Shown here piece by piece: positions 1 through 7,832 of a DNA stretch of 56,935 nucleotides. A program made the translations under genes and the position numbers. Source of the DNA: Williamsia sp. (lineage in GTDB: Bacteria; Actinomycetota; Actinomycetes; Mycobacteriales; Mycobacteriaceae); contig NZ_JAEMTF010000012.1 in the NCBI RefSeq assembly GCF_016462415.1, positions 22,922 through 79,856 on the forward strand. Direction: 5' to 3'. Numbering within the stretch: position 1 is the first letter of the stretch; every line of letters begins with the position of its first letter. The notes under the pieces were generated by a model, which worked only from the letters and a program-made list of their open reading frames with translations, had not been told where the DNA came from and searched no databases.

Positions 1-24
1 GGCCACATGATCAACCTGTAGGAC

Positions 25-72
25 CGTTCGAGAGGCCTGTCGTTGGAGAGGCCTGCCGTTGGAGAGGCACAG
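25..72. repeat. Three tandem 16-bp repeats covering the ribosome binding site of the glycosylase gene
   Basis: Three consecutive 16-mers (25-40, 41-56, 57-72) all follow CGTTsGAGAGGCnynn; copies two and three differ only in the last four bases. Each carries GAGAGG, so the Shine-Dalgarno sequence of the downstream gene is repeated. A 16-bp unit is not a multiple of three, so copy-number change would alter the leader and the alternative TTG start but not the GTG-start protein. Confidence 0.75.
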
Positions 73-73
73 T

Positions 74-949
74 GTGGATGCCGAGCTGACCAGGGCTTGG
101 ACACCACCCTGGCCGCTCGACATCCGACGGACGCTGTCGTTGCACCGTCGCGGCGCGGGTGATCCGGCGTTCCGGTTCCGTACCGACGGCTCGGTATGGA
201 AGACCTCGCACACGCCGGACGGTCCGGGCACGCTGGCCATCACCCGTCGCGACGGAGTGGTCACCGGTCACGGCTGGGGCCCGGGTGCGTCGTGGATGCT
301 CGAGCACCTGCCTGGTCTGCTCGGGGCGGACGACGATCCCGACGCTCTCGTTGCGCAGGACGAGGTGGTCGCGGGGCTGATCAAGCGATCCGGGGGAGTA
401 CGTCTCGGCCGGACCGACCGCGTGTGGGAGGCGTTGGTGCCGGCGATCCTGGAGCAGAAGGTGGTCGGCCGGGAGGCGTTTCGGGCCTGGCGGCATCTGC
501 TGATGCGCCACGGCACACCGGCTCCGGGTGCTCCGGACATGAGAGTGGCTCCACCGCAGCGCGATTGGCAGGACATCCCCAGTTGGGAATGGCATCGCAG
601 CGGCGCCGAGCCGGTCCGGATGCGAACGATCCGCGGCGCGACCATGCTCGACGTCGAACGTCACCACACCCGACTGACGATGTTGCGCGGTGTCGGCCGG
701 TGGACCGAGTCGGAGACACGGTGTCGCGCTCTCGGCGACCCCGACGTGGTCCCGGTCGGCGACTATCACGTCTGCCGGACCGTCGGGCAGACGTTGATCG
801 GCCGCCCGGTCGACGACGCCGGCATGCTCGAACTGCTGAAACCGTATGCCGGACAGCGCTATCGGGTGGTCCGGCTGGCCGAGATGTTCGGTACCCGGGC
901 CGAGCGGCACGGGGCGCGGATGTCGATCCGCGACTACCGCTCGATCTGA
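74..949 (+). CDS. DNA-3-methyladenine glycosylase 2 family protein (AlkA-like)
   Basis: Predicted 291-residue base-excision repair glycosylase that would remove alkylated bases such as 3-methyladenine from DNA. The C-terminal half has the helix-hairpin-helix/GPD arrangement: LRGVGRWTE is the hairpin and the following VPVGDYH supplies the invariant catalytic Asp. A middle segment, WEALVPAILEQKV, resembles the conserved core helix of AlkA/MAG proteins. I place the start at the GTG preceded at 6-nt spacing by GGAGAGG; an in-frame TTG at 59 with a second GGAGAGG upstream would add five residues. Both copies belong to a tandem repeat (see the repeat at 25-72). The gene ends 7 bp before the end of a convergent glycosyltransferase. 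Family is clear; substrate range cannot be read from sequence. Confidence 0.8.
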   Translation: MDAELTRAWTPPWPLDIRRTLSLHRRGAGDPAFRFRTDGSVWKTSHTPDGPGTLAITRRDGVVTGHGWGPGASWMLEHLPGLLGADDDPDALVAQDEVVAGLIKRSGGVRLGRTDRVWEALVPAILEQKVVGREAFRAWRHLLMRHGTPAPGAPDMRVAPPQRDWQDIPSWEWHRSGAEPVRMRTIRGATMLDVERHHTRLTMLRGVGRWTESETRCRALGDPDVVPVGDYHVCRTVGQTLIGRPVDDAGMLELLKPYAGQRYRVVRLAEMFGTRAERHGARMSIRDYRSI

Positions 950-956
950 CGACGGC

Positions 957-1832
957 TCAGTCGAGTCCCGCCTTGATCGGGGACTCGCGAACCTCGCGGT
1001 GCGACCTCAGGTGCTCGATGGAGAACCGCCCGGTCTGCGGATCCCACGCGCGGTTCGCGGGCAGCAGTACGGCCATTCGCACGAGGTTGACGGTGCCGGT
1101 GATCCAGGTCAGCAGGGCCATGCCGTTCTTCCCGTGCAGCCGATAGGTCCGCGCGCCGCACGCGACGTACCTCAGGAACTCGCGCGGACCGGTGAGCAAC
1201 CGCCGACCGGACACGGTGGCATCCATGCCGGGGATGAGGACAAGGGTGAAGCCGGCCGCCTTGAGATGCAGGCTCCGATCGAGATCCTCGAAGACATCGC
1301 GCCGGTAGGACACCCTGTCCCGGATGGTCTCCCAGGCGCAGCGGCGGATGGCGGAATTGGCACCGCTCAGGGCGATCAGCGGTATCGGCCGCCCGGCCGC
1401 CAGTCGCGTGGCCGCGACGCGCTTGACCCTGTCCCAGCGGCGCTCGAAGTGTTTCTGGAACGGTAGATCGTGCATGATCATGGGCGCCCCGCCCGCGCTG
1501 ATCTCGGCGTGATCGGCAAAGATCTGCTCGATCGCATCGGCCCAGCCGGCCGCGACCTGGGTGTCGGAGTCGATGCACGCGATCACGTCCTGCGACGCCT
1601 CGTCGAAGCCGGCGTAGCGGGCATACGAGACCCCCGCCTTCGTCTCATCGATCATCCGAACACGACTGTCACGCTGGGCGATATCGGCAACCAGGTCCGC
1701 GGTCGAATCAGTGCTGTTGTTGTTCACCACGATGATCTCGGCGACCGCCTCGCCCTGGCGGATCAGCCGTTCGAGACAGGCGACGATGCCGGCTTCCTCG
1801 TTGAAAGCGGGAAGCACTACCGAAATGGGCAC
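957..1832 (-). CDS. Family 2 glycosyltransferase
   Basis: 291-residue GT-A fold transferase, expected to move a nucleotide-activated sugar to a lipid or polysaccharide acceptor at the cytoplasmic membrane. The N-terminus reads PISVVLPAFNEE followed by VVNNNSTDST, the usual nucleotide-binding start of GT2; DSD at about 88-90 is the metal-binding DxD; DVFEDLDRSLHLKAAG is the acceptor-side ED motif. A hydrophobic stretch near the C-terminus (MALLTWITGTVNLVRMAVLL) may anchor it. I chose the GTG at 1832 because the longer reading frame upstream is not protein-like and because TACAAT lies 5 nt before this GTG, which suits a leaderless transcript. Donor and acceptor are unknown. It stands alone, downstream of the PucR-type regulator. 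Confidence 0.8.
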   Translation of the reverse strand: MPISVVLPAFNEEAGIVACLERLIRQGEAVAEIIVVNNNSTDSTADLVADIAQRDSRVRMIDETKAGVSYARYAGFDEASQDVIACIDSDTQVAAGWADAIEQIFADHAEISAGGAPMIMHDLPFQKHFERRWDRVKRVAATRLAAGRPIPLIALSGANSAIRRCAWETIRDRVSYRRDVFEDLDRSLHLKAAGFTLVLIPGMDATVSGRRLLTGPREFLRYVACGARTYRLHGKNGMALLTWITGTVNLVRMAVLLPANRAWDPQTGRFSIEHLRSHREVRESPIKAGLD

Positions 1833-1837
1833 CAGCG

Positions 1838-1843
1838 ATTGTA
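1838..1843 (-). promoter_or_regulatory. Candidate leaderless -10 (TACAAT) for the glycosyltransferase
   Basis: TACAAT on the minus strand, 5 nt before the GTG start; no Shine-Dalgarno is present. Confidence 0.5.
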
Positions 1844-1918
1844 AACAGAGGGAACAAACGGACCGGTCCGCCGGGACCGCAGTTGTCCGGATCGTCCGTT
1901 CACATCGCGGGTCGCCGA

Positions 1919-3205
1919 TCAGGCGGGTGAGGGCAGGTGACCACGGCGTCCGGGTCGGCGCACGGTGTCGAAGGCGAGGATCGCCGACTGCGTCTGCGCA
2001 ATGGCCTTGGGGCGGTTGAGGTCGAGGCCCAGTGCAGCGGCCACCCGGGTCATCCGGTTGTCGACGGTGTTCGGATGGACCGACAGCCGGCGGGCGGTCT
2101 CCCGGCGGTTCATCCCGCACGACATGTGCACCCGCAGGGTCTCGAGCAGCTCCGCACTGGCATCTTCCAGGGGATGGATGAGGGCGGCAAGCCGGTCGAG
2201 GGCGGGTCCGGGACGGGTGATCTGGTACTCGACGACGAGGTCGTCCATGGTGTACACGCCCGGTGGCCTGCCGATCGCCCGGGCGAGGTCGAGCAGTTCA
2301 TCTGCACGCAGGGCCATGTCGGGGATGGACTCGGCGGTGCCCACAACCCGCGTCGCGGTGATCTCGGCGCCGACGGCGTGGCCCAACGCGGTCACCGCCT
2401 CTGCGGTGACGAGTCCGTGCGGCCCGTCAGCCGGCAGTACAACGGTTCCGCCGGCGTCGCTCAGCACCGACAACGCCTGATGCCCCAGTATCCGGCGGAC
2501 CACCGAGTCCAGGGACCCGACGGTCGACGCGCCGGGGACGCTGCGTCCGTCGTCGTCGAGTACCCGCTCCTCGACGGCCAGGGCGATCACCTGGTAGCGG
2601 TCGGCCACCGCGAGGCCGACTCGGCGCGCACCGCCGATGTCGATCCGTCCGGCGAGCAGCGCCTCGCCGAAGGCCCGGCGTGACGACGCGGTGACCGCGC
2701 GGGTGTCGGTGACGGCGAACACCCCGGCGGCCTGGGTGGCGACGTCGGCGCGGACGTCGACGAGGAGTTTGATGTCGGTGGTGAACCTGCCGGTGCTGGC
2801 AGCGCGGTCGGCCAACGCTGTGAAGACGATGTCGAAACCACGGTCCAGCAGCGCCAACACTGACACGAGGTCCACCCCGTCCTGAGCCCACTCGGCGACC
2901 GTCTCGCCGAGTCGGACAAGGGGTTCGGGTCCGGTGCGCAGGTACCCCGACGGCCCCATGGCATCGGGCACGGTGGCCATCGCGGCCCGCATCGACGTCT
3001 CGACGAGCGCGTCGACGACGTGTGCGGACGCATCCGGCGTGGGAACACGATGTGAGGGGATGGTGGCCGCCGCGCGGTCGACGAGGTGATGGGCCAACGG
3101 CCTGAGGTCGGCCGCGGACTTCGGATCGCGCAGATATGCCCGGAATGTCTGGTGCAGTGCGTCGGTCATCGATGGCTCGCTCGACGTGCGTTCACGCGTG
3201 ATCAT
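1919..3205 (-). CDS. PucR/CdaR-type transcriptional regulator
   Basis: 428-residue regulator with the architecture of the PucR C-terminal HTH family: an N-terminal helical sensor region (about 1-160), a GGDEF-like central fold (about 180-320) and a C-terminal helix-turn-helix around MNRRETARRLSVHPNTVDNRMTRV. The last segment is the family signature. Members usually control nearby catabolic or uptake genes, but none of the neighbours is an obvious target, so the regulon is open. The ATG at 3205 is preceded by GGGGAAG at suitable spacing, which favours it over in-frame upstream codons. It is transcribed in the same direction as the methyltransferase upstream but separated from it by a hairpin (3227-3258), so it probably has its own promoter. 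Confidence 0.85.
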   Translation of the reverse strand: MITRERTSSEPSMTDALHQTFRAYLRDPKSAADLRPLAHHLVDRAAATIPSHRVPTPDASAHVVDALVETSMRAAMATVPDAMGPSGYLRTGPEPLVRLGETVAEWAQDGVDLVSVLALLDRGFDIVFTALADRAASTGRFTTDIKLLVDVRADVATQAAGVFAVTDTRAVTASSRRAFGEALLAGRIDIGGARRVGLAVADRYQVIALAVEERVLDDDGRSVPGASTVGSLDSVVRRILGHQALSVLSDAGGTVVLPADGPHGLVTAEAVTALGHAVGAEITATRVVGTAESIPDMALRADELLDLARAIGRPPGVYTMDDLVVEYQITRPGPALDRLAALIHPLEDASAELLETLRVHMSCGMNRRETARRLSVHPNTVDNRMTRVAAALGLDLNRPKAIAQTQSAILAFDTVRRPGRRGHLPSPA

Positions 3206-3226
3206 GGCAGCTTCCCCCCGGATGCT

Positions 3227-3258
3227 CTGTGGACATGCCCCCCGGCATGAACCCACAG
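3227..3258 (-). terminator. Hairpin after the ramB-ahpD-methyltransferase unit
   Basis: Nested inverted repeat: CTGTGG (3227-3232) pairs with CCACAG (3253-3258), and ATGCC (3235-3239) pairs with GGCAT (3244-3248) around a CCCC loop. It lies between the methyltransferase stop and the PucR gene start and has no T-tract. Confidence 0.5.
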
Positions 3259-3288
3259 GCTAACCCACGTGACCGATCCGTCGCGTCG

Positions 3289-4041
3289 TTACCGAGACGT
3301 CGGGGCAGGTGATTTCCGGGCGGTGACGAACTGGCCCTGACCGGTGATGGTCTGCTCGATGTCGACCAGGCCGGCCGCGGCGAGTCGGTCGGTGATCTCG
3401 TGTCGGCCGAAGATCCGGAAACCGCTGACCCGGTTGAGGACACCGAGTCCGGGCGCCGCCGTGATGCGGGTGCGGACGGTGGTGAAGACCGCGACCTCGC
3501 CGCCGGGGGCGACGACACGGGCCAACTCGTCGACGACCGCGAACGGATCGGTGATCAGGTAGAGCGCGGCCAGACACGCGACGGTGTCGAAGGTGTTGTC
3601 GGCGAACGGCAGTGCGTGCGCATCCCCGCGCACGTATCCGGTGCGCTCCCCGCTGTTGTCGCGCACCGCCCGACCGAGCATCGGTGCGGAGAAGTCCACC
3701 CCGACACTGAGTCCGTCGCCGGTCAATCCGGCGGCGAAGCGGCGCGTGTAGTTGCCGGGACCGCAGGCGACGTCGAGGACCTTGCGGTCACCGGAGCGGC
3801 TGAGGTGGGTGGTCAGGGTGCGATCGTGCACGACCGTCGATGCGCCGCCCAGACTGAACAGGCGGGTGAACACAGGGCGCCACGCGCGCTCGTAGACCTC
3901 GGCGAACAGTGGGTTCTGCATGACCCGGAGACTGAGCGACGCTGCGGCCTCCGGCGGATCGAGGACGTCGAGGTACCCAGCGGAGTCGTCGCGGACGGGA
4001 ACGGTCAGCAGGGCCCGGATCCGGTCGGTGGGCGCGGTCAT
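3289..4041 (-). CDS. Class I SAM-dependent methyltransferase
   Basis: 250-residue methyltransferase of the UbiE/COQ5-like class-I group. Motif I is VLDVACGPGNYT (about 88-99), the acidic residue after beta-2 is in VGVDFSAPML, and motif II/III is in GDAHALPFADNTFDTV and VAPGGEVAVF. The N-terminal 60 residues look like the cap of small-molecule or lipid methyltransferases. The ATG overlaps the stop codon of the upstream AhpD-like gene by 4 bp (ATGA), so the two are translationally coupled; this overlap fixes the start and removes a 64-residue N-terminal extension that is only open frame. The substrate is unknown; coupling to a carboxymuconolactone-decarboxylase-fold protein behind ramB hints at lipid or carbonyl metabolism. 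Confidence 0.8.
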   Translation of the reverse strand: MTAPTDRIRALLTVPVRDDSAGYLDVLDPPEAAASLSLRVMQNPLFAEVYERAWRPVFTRLFSLGGASTVVHDRTLTTHLSRSGDRKVLDVACGPGNYTRRFAAGLTGDGLSVGVDFSAPMLGRAVRDNSGERTGYVRGDAHALPFADNTFDTVACLAALYLITDPFAVVDELARVVAPGGEVAVFTTVRTRITAAPGLGVLNRVSGFRIFGRHEITDRLAAAGLVDIEQTITGQGQFVTARKSPAPTSR

Positions 4042-4568
4042 CGGTCCCGCTGCACACGCAGGGTCCCCAGCGTGGTGGCCAACGAATCGTACTGTCCGAC
4101 AAGCATGACCAGCCCGATCTGCTGCCGTTCGGACAGGTGCTCGGTGATCGTCTGCCACGTCCCGTCGGTGATGTCGCGGTCGGTGACGAGCTCGTCGACC
4201 GCGCGCAGGATCGCCGTGTCCCGAGGGGACCACCCGGCGTCGGGGCCGGCGACGATGCGTTCGACCATCGCGGCGTCGACCCCGGCGCGACGGCCGAGAC
4301 GGATGTGGTGGTCCATCTCGTAGGCGGAGTCACGCAGGTGTGCGGTCCGCAGGATGACCATCTCGGTGTCGCGGCGCGACAGCGTCCCGAACGGCATGAG
4401 CCGGGCCGAGTAGTACAACCACCCGCGGAACAACCCGCCGGTGCGGCCGAGGGTGGAGAAGATGTGCATGTCGGGCAGACCCAGGGTGCGCGAGGCGATT
4501 CGGCAGAACGCCCAGTTGACGGGTCCGAGTTGCCGCAGGGTGCCAGGGGTGATGCGAGGTTCGGTCAC
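4038..4568 (-). CDS. Carboxymuconolactone decarboxylase/AhpD-like protein
   Basis: 176-residue protein of the AhpD/CMD fold, counterpart (from memory) of Rv0464c next to ramB in M. tuberculosis. The core helix MVILRTAHLRDSAYEMDHHIRLGRRAG has the conserved Glu and His of the family, but the CxxC of true AhpD disulfide reductases is absent, so peroxidase function is doubtful and it is better described as CMD-like. The start is a GTG 19 nt after the ramB stop codon, with no clear Shine-Dalgarno; it is presumably co-transcribed with ramB. Its stop overlaps the start of the methyltransferase. Confidence 0.75.
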   Translation of the reverse strand: MTEPRITPGTLRQLGPVNWAFCRIASRTLGLPDMHIFSTLGRTGGLFRGWLYYSARLMPFGTLSRRDTEMVILRTAHLRDSAYEMDHHIRLGRRAGVDAAMVERIVAGPDAGWSPRDTAILRAVDELVTDRDITDGTWQTITEHLSERQQIGLVMLVGQYDSLATTLGTLRVQRDR

Positions 4569-4587
4569 GGGCTCGACGGTAGCCGAG

Positions 4588-5997
4588 TCACTCGATCAGG
4601 TACGGCGAGATGGTGCTGCGGTGCTCATCGATCTGCAGCGTCGCTCCGAGAGCGGGGAACGCGCGCTGGGCGCAGTTGACCCGCTCGCAGACTCGGCAGC
4701 CGGCACCGATCGGTGTCACCTGCGCCTGCGGACCGATCTCCAGGCCGTCTGCGTAGACCAGGCGCCCGGCGTGGCGCAGCTCGCATCCGAGACCGATGGC
4801 GAAGGTCTTGCCCGGCTGGCCGTAGCGGGCCGCGCGACGCTCCACCGTCCGCGCGACCCACAGGTAGGTGCGCCCGTCGGGCATCTGAGCGATCTGCGTG
4901 AGGATCTTGCCTGGCGAGGCGAAGGTCTCGTAGACGTTCCACAGCGGGCAGGTGCCGCCGCTCGACGAGAAGTGGAATCCGGTGGCGGACTGGCGCTTCG
5001 ACATGTTGCCGGCGCGGTCGACCCGGACGAACGAGAACGGCACACCGCGCAGGTTCGGGCGTTGCAGCGTCGACAGCCGGTGGCAGACGGTCTCGTAGGA
5101 CACCTGGTAGAACGCCGAGAGGCGCTCGATGTCGTAGCGGAAATCCTCGGCGGCACCGTGGAACTGGGCGTAGGGCAACACGGTGGCCGCGGCGAAGTAG
5201 TTGGCCAGGCCCAGCATCGCGAGACTGCGCGCCTCGTCGTTGGTGAAGTTGCCCTCGTCGGCCAACGAGTTCAGCAGGTCGCCGTACTCGAGGTAGGCGA
5301 GTTCGGCTGCGAGCTTGAAGGTCCGCTGGCCACCGGAGAGGTGACGCGAGATCTCGAGCCGGCGTGCGGTCGGGTCGAACCGGTGCAGGACGGTGTCGCC
5401 CATGTCGACGCGGCGCACCACTGACACCCCGTGCACCGTCTCGAGTCGGTTGTGGATCTCGCGGCGTACGTCGCCCGAGTGCATCCGCATCCGGTTGGTC
5501 AGTTCCTCGGCGGCGGTGTCGAGGTCGTGCAGGTAGTTGTGCCGCTGATAGAAGTAGTCGCGGACCTCTTCGTGGGGTGCGGTGATCGCGCCACGCATGC
5601 TGCCGTCGACGCGGTCGTCGGTCGCGGCCGCGAGCTGGTCGGTGGCGATTCGGTAGCGCCGGTGCAGGTTGACCATGGCGCGGGCGAGCTCGGGGTGGGC
5701 GCGGACCATGTCGGCGACCTCGGCCGATTCGGTGCCGCCGCCGACGTCGGGGTCCTGGAGCACCTCGTTCATCTCGGCGACCAGTCGCACGTTGTCCTGC
5801 GAGCTGAAGAACACCTCGTCGACGCCGAAGACCTCGCTGAGCTTGAGCAGCACCGGGTCGGTCAGCGGGCGGGCATCGTGCTCGAGCTGGTTGAGGTACG
5901 ACGGCGAGATCGACAGCGTCTGGGCCAATGAGACCTGCGAGAGACCGCGCTCGGACCGCAGTTGCCGCAGCCGCGATCCCACGTAGGTCTTGCTCAC
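4588..5997 (-). CDS. ramB: Transcriptional regulator RamB (acetate/glyoxylate metabolism)
   Basis: 469-residue DNA-binding regulator of the glyoxylate bypass. The N-terminus is an XRE helix-turn-helix (about 7-62, GLSQVSLAQTLSISPSYLNQLE); the middle is the IrrE-N-like domain (LAAELAYLEYG); the C-terminus is the short-chain fatty acyl regulator domain with cysteines in GTCPLW, GLGCEL, CRVCERVNC, a likely metal or thiol site. In Corynebacterium RamB acts on ace genes in response to carbon source, and here it lies divergent to aceA. The GTG start has TAGCCT 6 nt upstream and no Shine-Dalgarno, suggesting a leaderless message. A CRP/GlxR-like site (6067-6082) lies about 60 nt upstream of the predicted transcription start. 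Confidence 0.92.
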   Translation of the reverse strand: MSKTYVGSRLRQLRSERGLSQVSLAQTLSISPSYLNQLEHDARPLTDPVLLKLSEVFGVDEVFFSSQDNVRLVAEMNEVLQDPDVGGGTESAEVADMVRAHPELARAMVNLHRRYRIATDQLAAATDDRVDGSMRGAITAPHEEVRDYFYQRHNYLHDLDTAAEELTNRMRMHSGDVRREIHNRLETVHGVSVVRRVDMGDTVLHRFDPTARRLEISRHLSGGQRTFKLAAELAYLEYGDLLNSLADEGNFTNDEARSLAMLGLANYFAAATVLPYAQFHGAAEDFRYDIERLSAFYQVSYETVCHRLSTLQRPNLRGVPFSFVRVDRAGNMSKRQSATGFHFSSSGGTCPLWNVYETFASPGKILTQIAQMPDGRTYLWVARTVERRAARYGQPGKTFAIGLGCELRHAGRLVYADGLEIGPQAQVTPIGAGCRVCERVNCAQRAFPALGATLQIDEHRSTISPYLIE

Positions 5998-6003
5998 CGT
6001 CTC

Positions 6004-6009
6004 AGGCTA
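6004..6009 (-). promoter_or_regulatory. Candidate leaderless -10 (TAGCCT) for ramB
   Basis: TAGCCT on the minus strand, 6 nt before the GTG of ramB. Confidence 0.5.
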
Positions 6010-6066
6010 CGACGGGTTCGGTGTGTCGCGGTGCCGACGTCGGGGTCCGGGTTGTCGGACCTGAGA

Positions 6067-6082
6067 TGTGATTGTCGTCACT
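6067..6082. promoter_or_regulatory. CRP/GlxR-like binding site
   Basis: TGTGA-N6-TCACT matches the cAMP-receptor consensus TGTGA-N6-TCACA at nine of ten positions. In Corynebacterium GlxR controls ramB and ace genes; the position relative to the ramB promoter (about -60) is compatible with such control. Confidence 0.6.
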
Positions 6083-6217
6083 GTGCGGCGGGTCCTCTCG
6101 GCCAGGACTCGTCGTGTGGCGCGCCGAATGCTCGCGTCGGGCCTTGCACGCCGCCCGTGTAAAAACGCAGTACGGGCGTACTTTTTCGCACTGCTCGGCA
6201 CGGGGCTTCGCAGACCC

Positions 6218-6248
6218 AACTTTGCAAACTTCGCAAAAACCGTGCAAA
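6218..6248. promoter_or_regulatory. Clustered RamB-like operator motifs
   Basis: AACTTTGCAAA (6218-6228) and AACTTCGCAAA (6227-6237) overlap with a 9-bp offset, followed by a partial copy with TGCAAA (6243-6248). The first matches the RamB consensus core (ACTTTGCAAA) described for Corynebacterium. They lie about 170 bp upstream of the aceA start. Confidence 0.65.
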
Positions 6249-6412
6249 TGCTGGCCTGAATTGGCACTTGCGAGGTGTGGACCAGCACGTTTGTTCTGTG
6301 GCACTCTCGTTGCAGGCACCGCCCATCGGGCAGCACAGTTGCGAAGATGATTCGCACTCCATGAGGTGGTCCGCAAATCGCACGACGGAACAACGAAAGC
6401 GAAGTGGCGAAC

Positions 6413-7708
6413 ATGAGCACTGTCGGAAAGCCGAAGACCCCCGCCGAGATCCAGCAGGACTGGGACACCAACCCCCGCTGGAAGGGTGTCCAGCGTGACT
6501 ACACCGCCGAGCAGGTGTCGGAGCTCCAGGGCACCGTCGTCGAGGAGCACACCCTCGCCCGCCGCGGCGCGGAGATCCTGTGGGACGGCGTCACCAAGGG
6601 TGACGGCAGCTACCTCAACTCGCTCGGTGCGCTCACCGGAAACCAGGCCGTGCAGCAGGTCCGCGCCGGTCTGAAGGCCGTGTACCTCTCCGGTTGGCAG
6701 GTCGCCGGTGATGCGAACCTGTCCGGTCACACCTACCCCGACCAGTCGCTGTACCCGGCGAACTCGGTCCCGACCGTGGTCCGTCGCATCAACAACGCGC
6801 TGCTGCGCGCCGACGAGGTCGCCGCTGTCGAGGGTGACAAGTCCGTCGACAACTGGCTCGTCCCGATCGTCGCCGACGGTGAGGCCGGCTTCGGTGGCGC
6901 ACTCAACGTCTACGAGCTGCAGAAGGCGCTCATCGCCGCCGGTGCCGCCGGCACCCACTGGGAGGACCAGCTGGCGTCGGAGAAGAAGTGTGGCCACCTC
7001 GGTGGCAAGGTGCTCATCCCCACCCAGCAGCACATCCGCACCCTGAACTCGGCTCGTCTGGCCGCCGACGTCGCGAACGTGCCCACCGTGGTCATCGCCC
7101 GCACCGACGCCGAGGCCGCCACGCTCATCACCTCCGACGTCGACGACCGCGACAAGCAGTTCGTCACCGGCGAGCGCACCGCCGAGGGTTACTACAACGT
7201 CAAGAACGGCATCGAGCCCTGCATCGCGCGTGCGAAGTCCTACGCGCCGTACGCCGACCTGATCTGGATGGAGACCGGCACCCCCGATCTCCAGCTGGCC
7301 CGCAAGTTCTCCGAGGCGGTCAAGGCCGACTTCCCCGACCAGCTGCTGGCCTACAACTGCAGCCCGTCGTTCAACTGGTCGCAGCACCTGGACGACGAGA
7401 CCATCGCGAAGTTCCAGAAGGAACTCGGCGCCATGGGCTTCACGTTCCAGTTCATCACGCTGGCCGGTTTCCACTCGCTCAACTACGGCATGTTCGATCT
7501 GGCCCACGGCTACGCCCGCAACGGCATGACCGCGTTCGTCGACCTGCAGAACCGCGAGTTCAAGGCCGCCGAGGAGCGTGGCTTCACCGCCGTCAAGCAC
7601 CAGCGTGAGGTCGGCGCCGGTTACTTCGACCGCATCGCCACCACCGTCGACCCCAACACGTCGACCGCAGCACTGAAGGGCTCCACCGAGGAAGGCCAGT
7701 TCCACTAG
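6413..7708 (+). CDS. aceA: Isocitrate lyase
   Basis: 431-residue cytoplasmic enzyme that cleaves isocitrate to glyoxylate and succinate, the first step of the glyoxylate shunt needed for growth on acetate and fatty acids. The catalytic loop KKCGH lies at 191-195 (Cys193); the Mg/substrate motif is [10 protein letters not shown] and the C-terminal lid is in the region ending STEEGQFH. Length matches the short ICL1 type, not the long AceAb. I chose ATG 6413 over the GTG at 6404, giving the usual [11 protein letters not shown]-terminus. Upstream lie RamB-like operators shared with the divergent ramB, downstream a hairpin and then fadB2, as in M. tuberculosis (icl1-fadB2). Regulation by RamB and a CRP-type factor is inferred. 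Confidence 0.97.
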   Translation: MSTVGKPKTPAEIQQDWDTNPRWKGVQRDYTAEQVSELQGTVVEEHTLARRGAEILWDGVTKGDGSYLNSLGALTGNQAVQQVRAGLKAVYLSGWQVAGDANLSGHTYPDQSLYPANSVPTVVRRINNALLRADEVAAVEGDKSVDNWLVPIVADGEAGFGGALNVYELQKALIAAGAAGTHWEDQLASEKKCGHLGGKVLIPTQQHIRTLNSARLAADVANVPTVVIARTDAEAATLITSDVDDRDKQFVTGERTAEGYYNVKNGIEPCIARAKSYAPYADLIWMETGTPDLQLARKFSEAVKADFPDQLLAYNCSPSFNWSQHLDDETIAKFQKELGAMGFTFQFITLAGFHSLNYGMFDLAHGYARNGMTAFVDLQNREFKAAEERGFTAVKHQREVGAGYFDRIATTVDPNTSTAALKGSTEEGQFH

Positions 7709-7734
7709 GAAGTGACTCTCCCAGCATGACCGGA

Positions 7735-7770
7735 CCGGGGTGGGCGCGACGACTGTCGTGCCCACCCCGG
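7735..7770 (+). terminator. Terminator-like hairpin between aceA and fadB2
   Basis: CCGGGGTGGGC (7735-7745) pairs perfectly with GCCCACCCCGG (7760-7770). The stem is strong but the following bases have no T-run. Confidence 0.6.
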
Positions 7771-7832
7771 ACCTGTATTCACATACTTGTTCAACAGCAC
7801 GAACAGCTTTCGAGTCGAGGAGCCTGAAGTAC

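Larger units (their letters stand above)
5998..6412. promoter_or_regulatory. ramB-aceA divergent regulatory region
   Basis: A 415-bp gene-free stretch, the longest in the window. It holds the ramB -10 (6004-6009), a CRP/GlxR-like palindrome (6067-6082), a short AGTAC/GTACT hairpin followed by Ts (6169-6186), a cluster of RamB-like motifs (6218-6248) and further looser TTCGCA/CGCAAA copies up to 6380. No convincing ORF is present. I could not assign the aceA -10 with confidence. Confidence 0.7.

Noticed and set aside
1-21. Possible C-terminus of an upstream gene (GHMINL-stop)
   Set aside because: Only six codons are visible at the left edge; cannot be supported as a CDS.
6169-6186. AGTAC-GGGC-GTACT followed by Ts as a small-RNA terminator
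   Set aside because: The stem is only 5 bp and no promoter or RNA is evident; kept only as a note in the intergenic entry.
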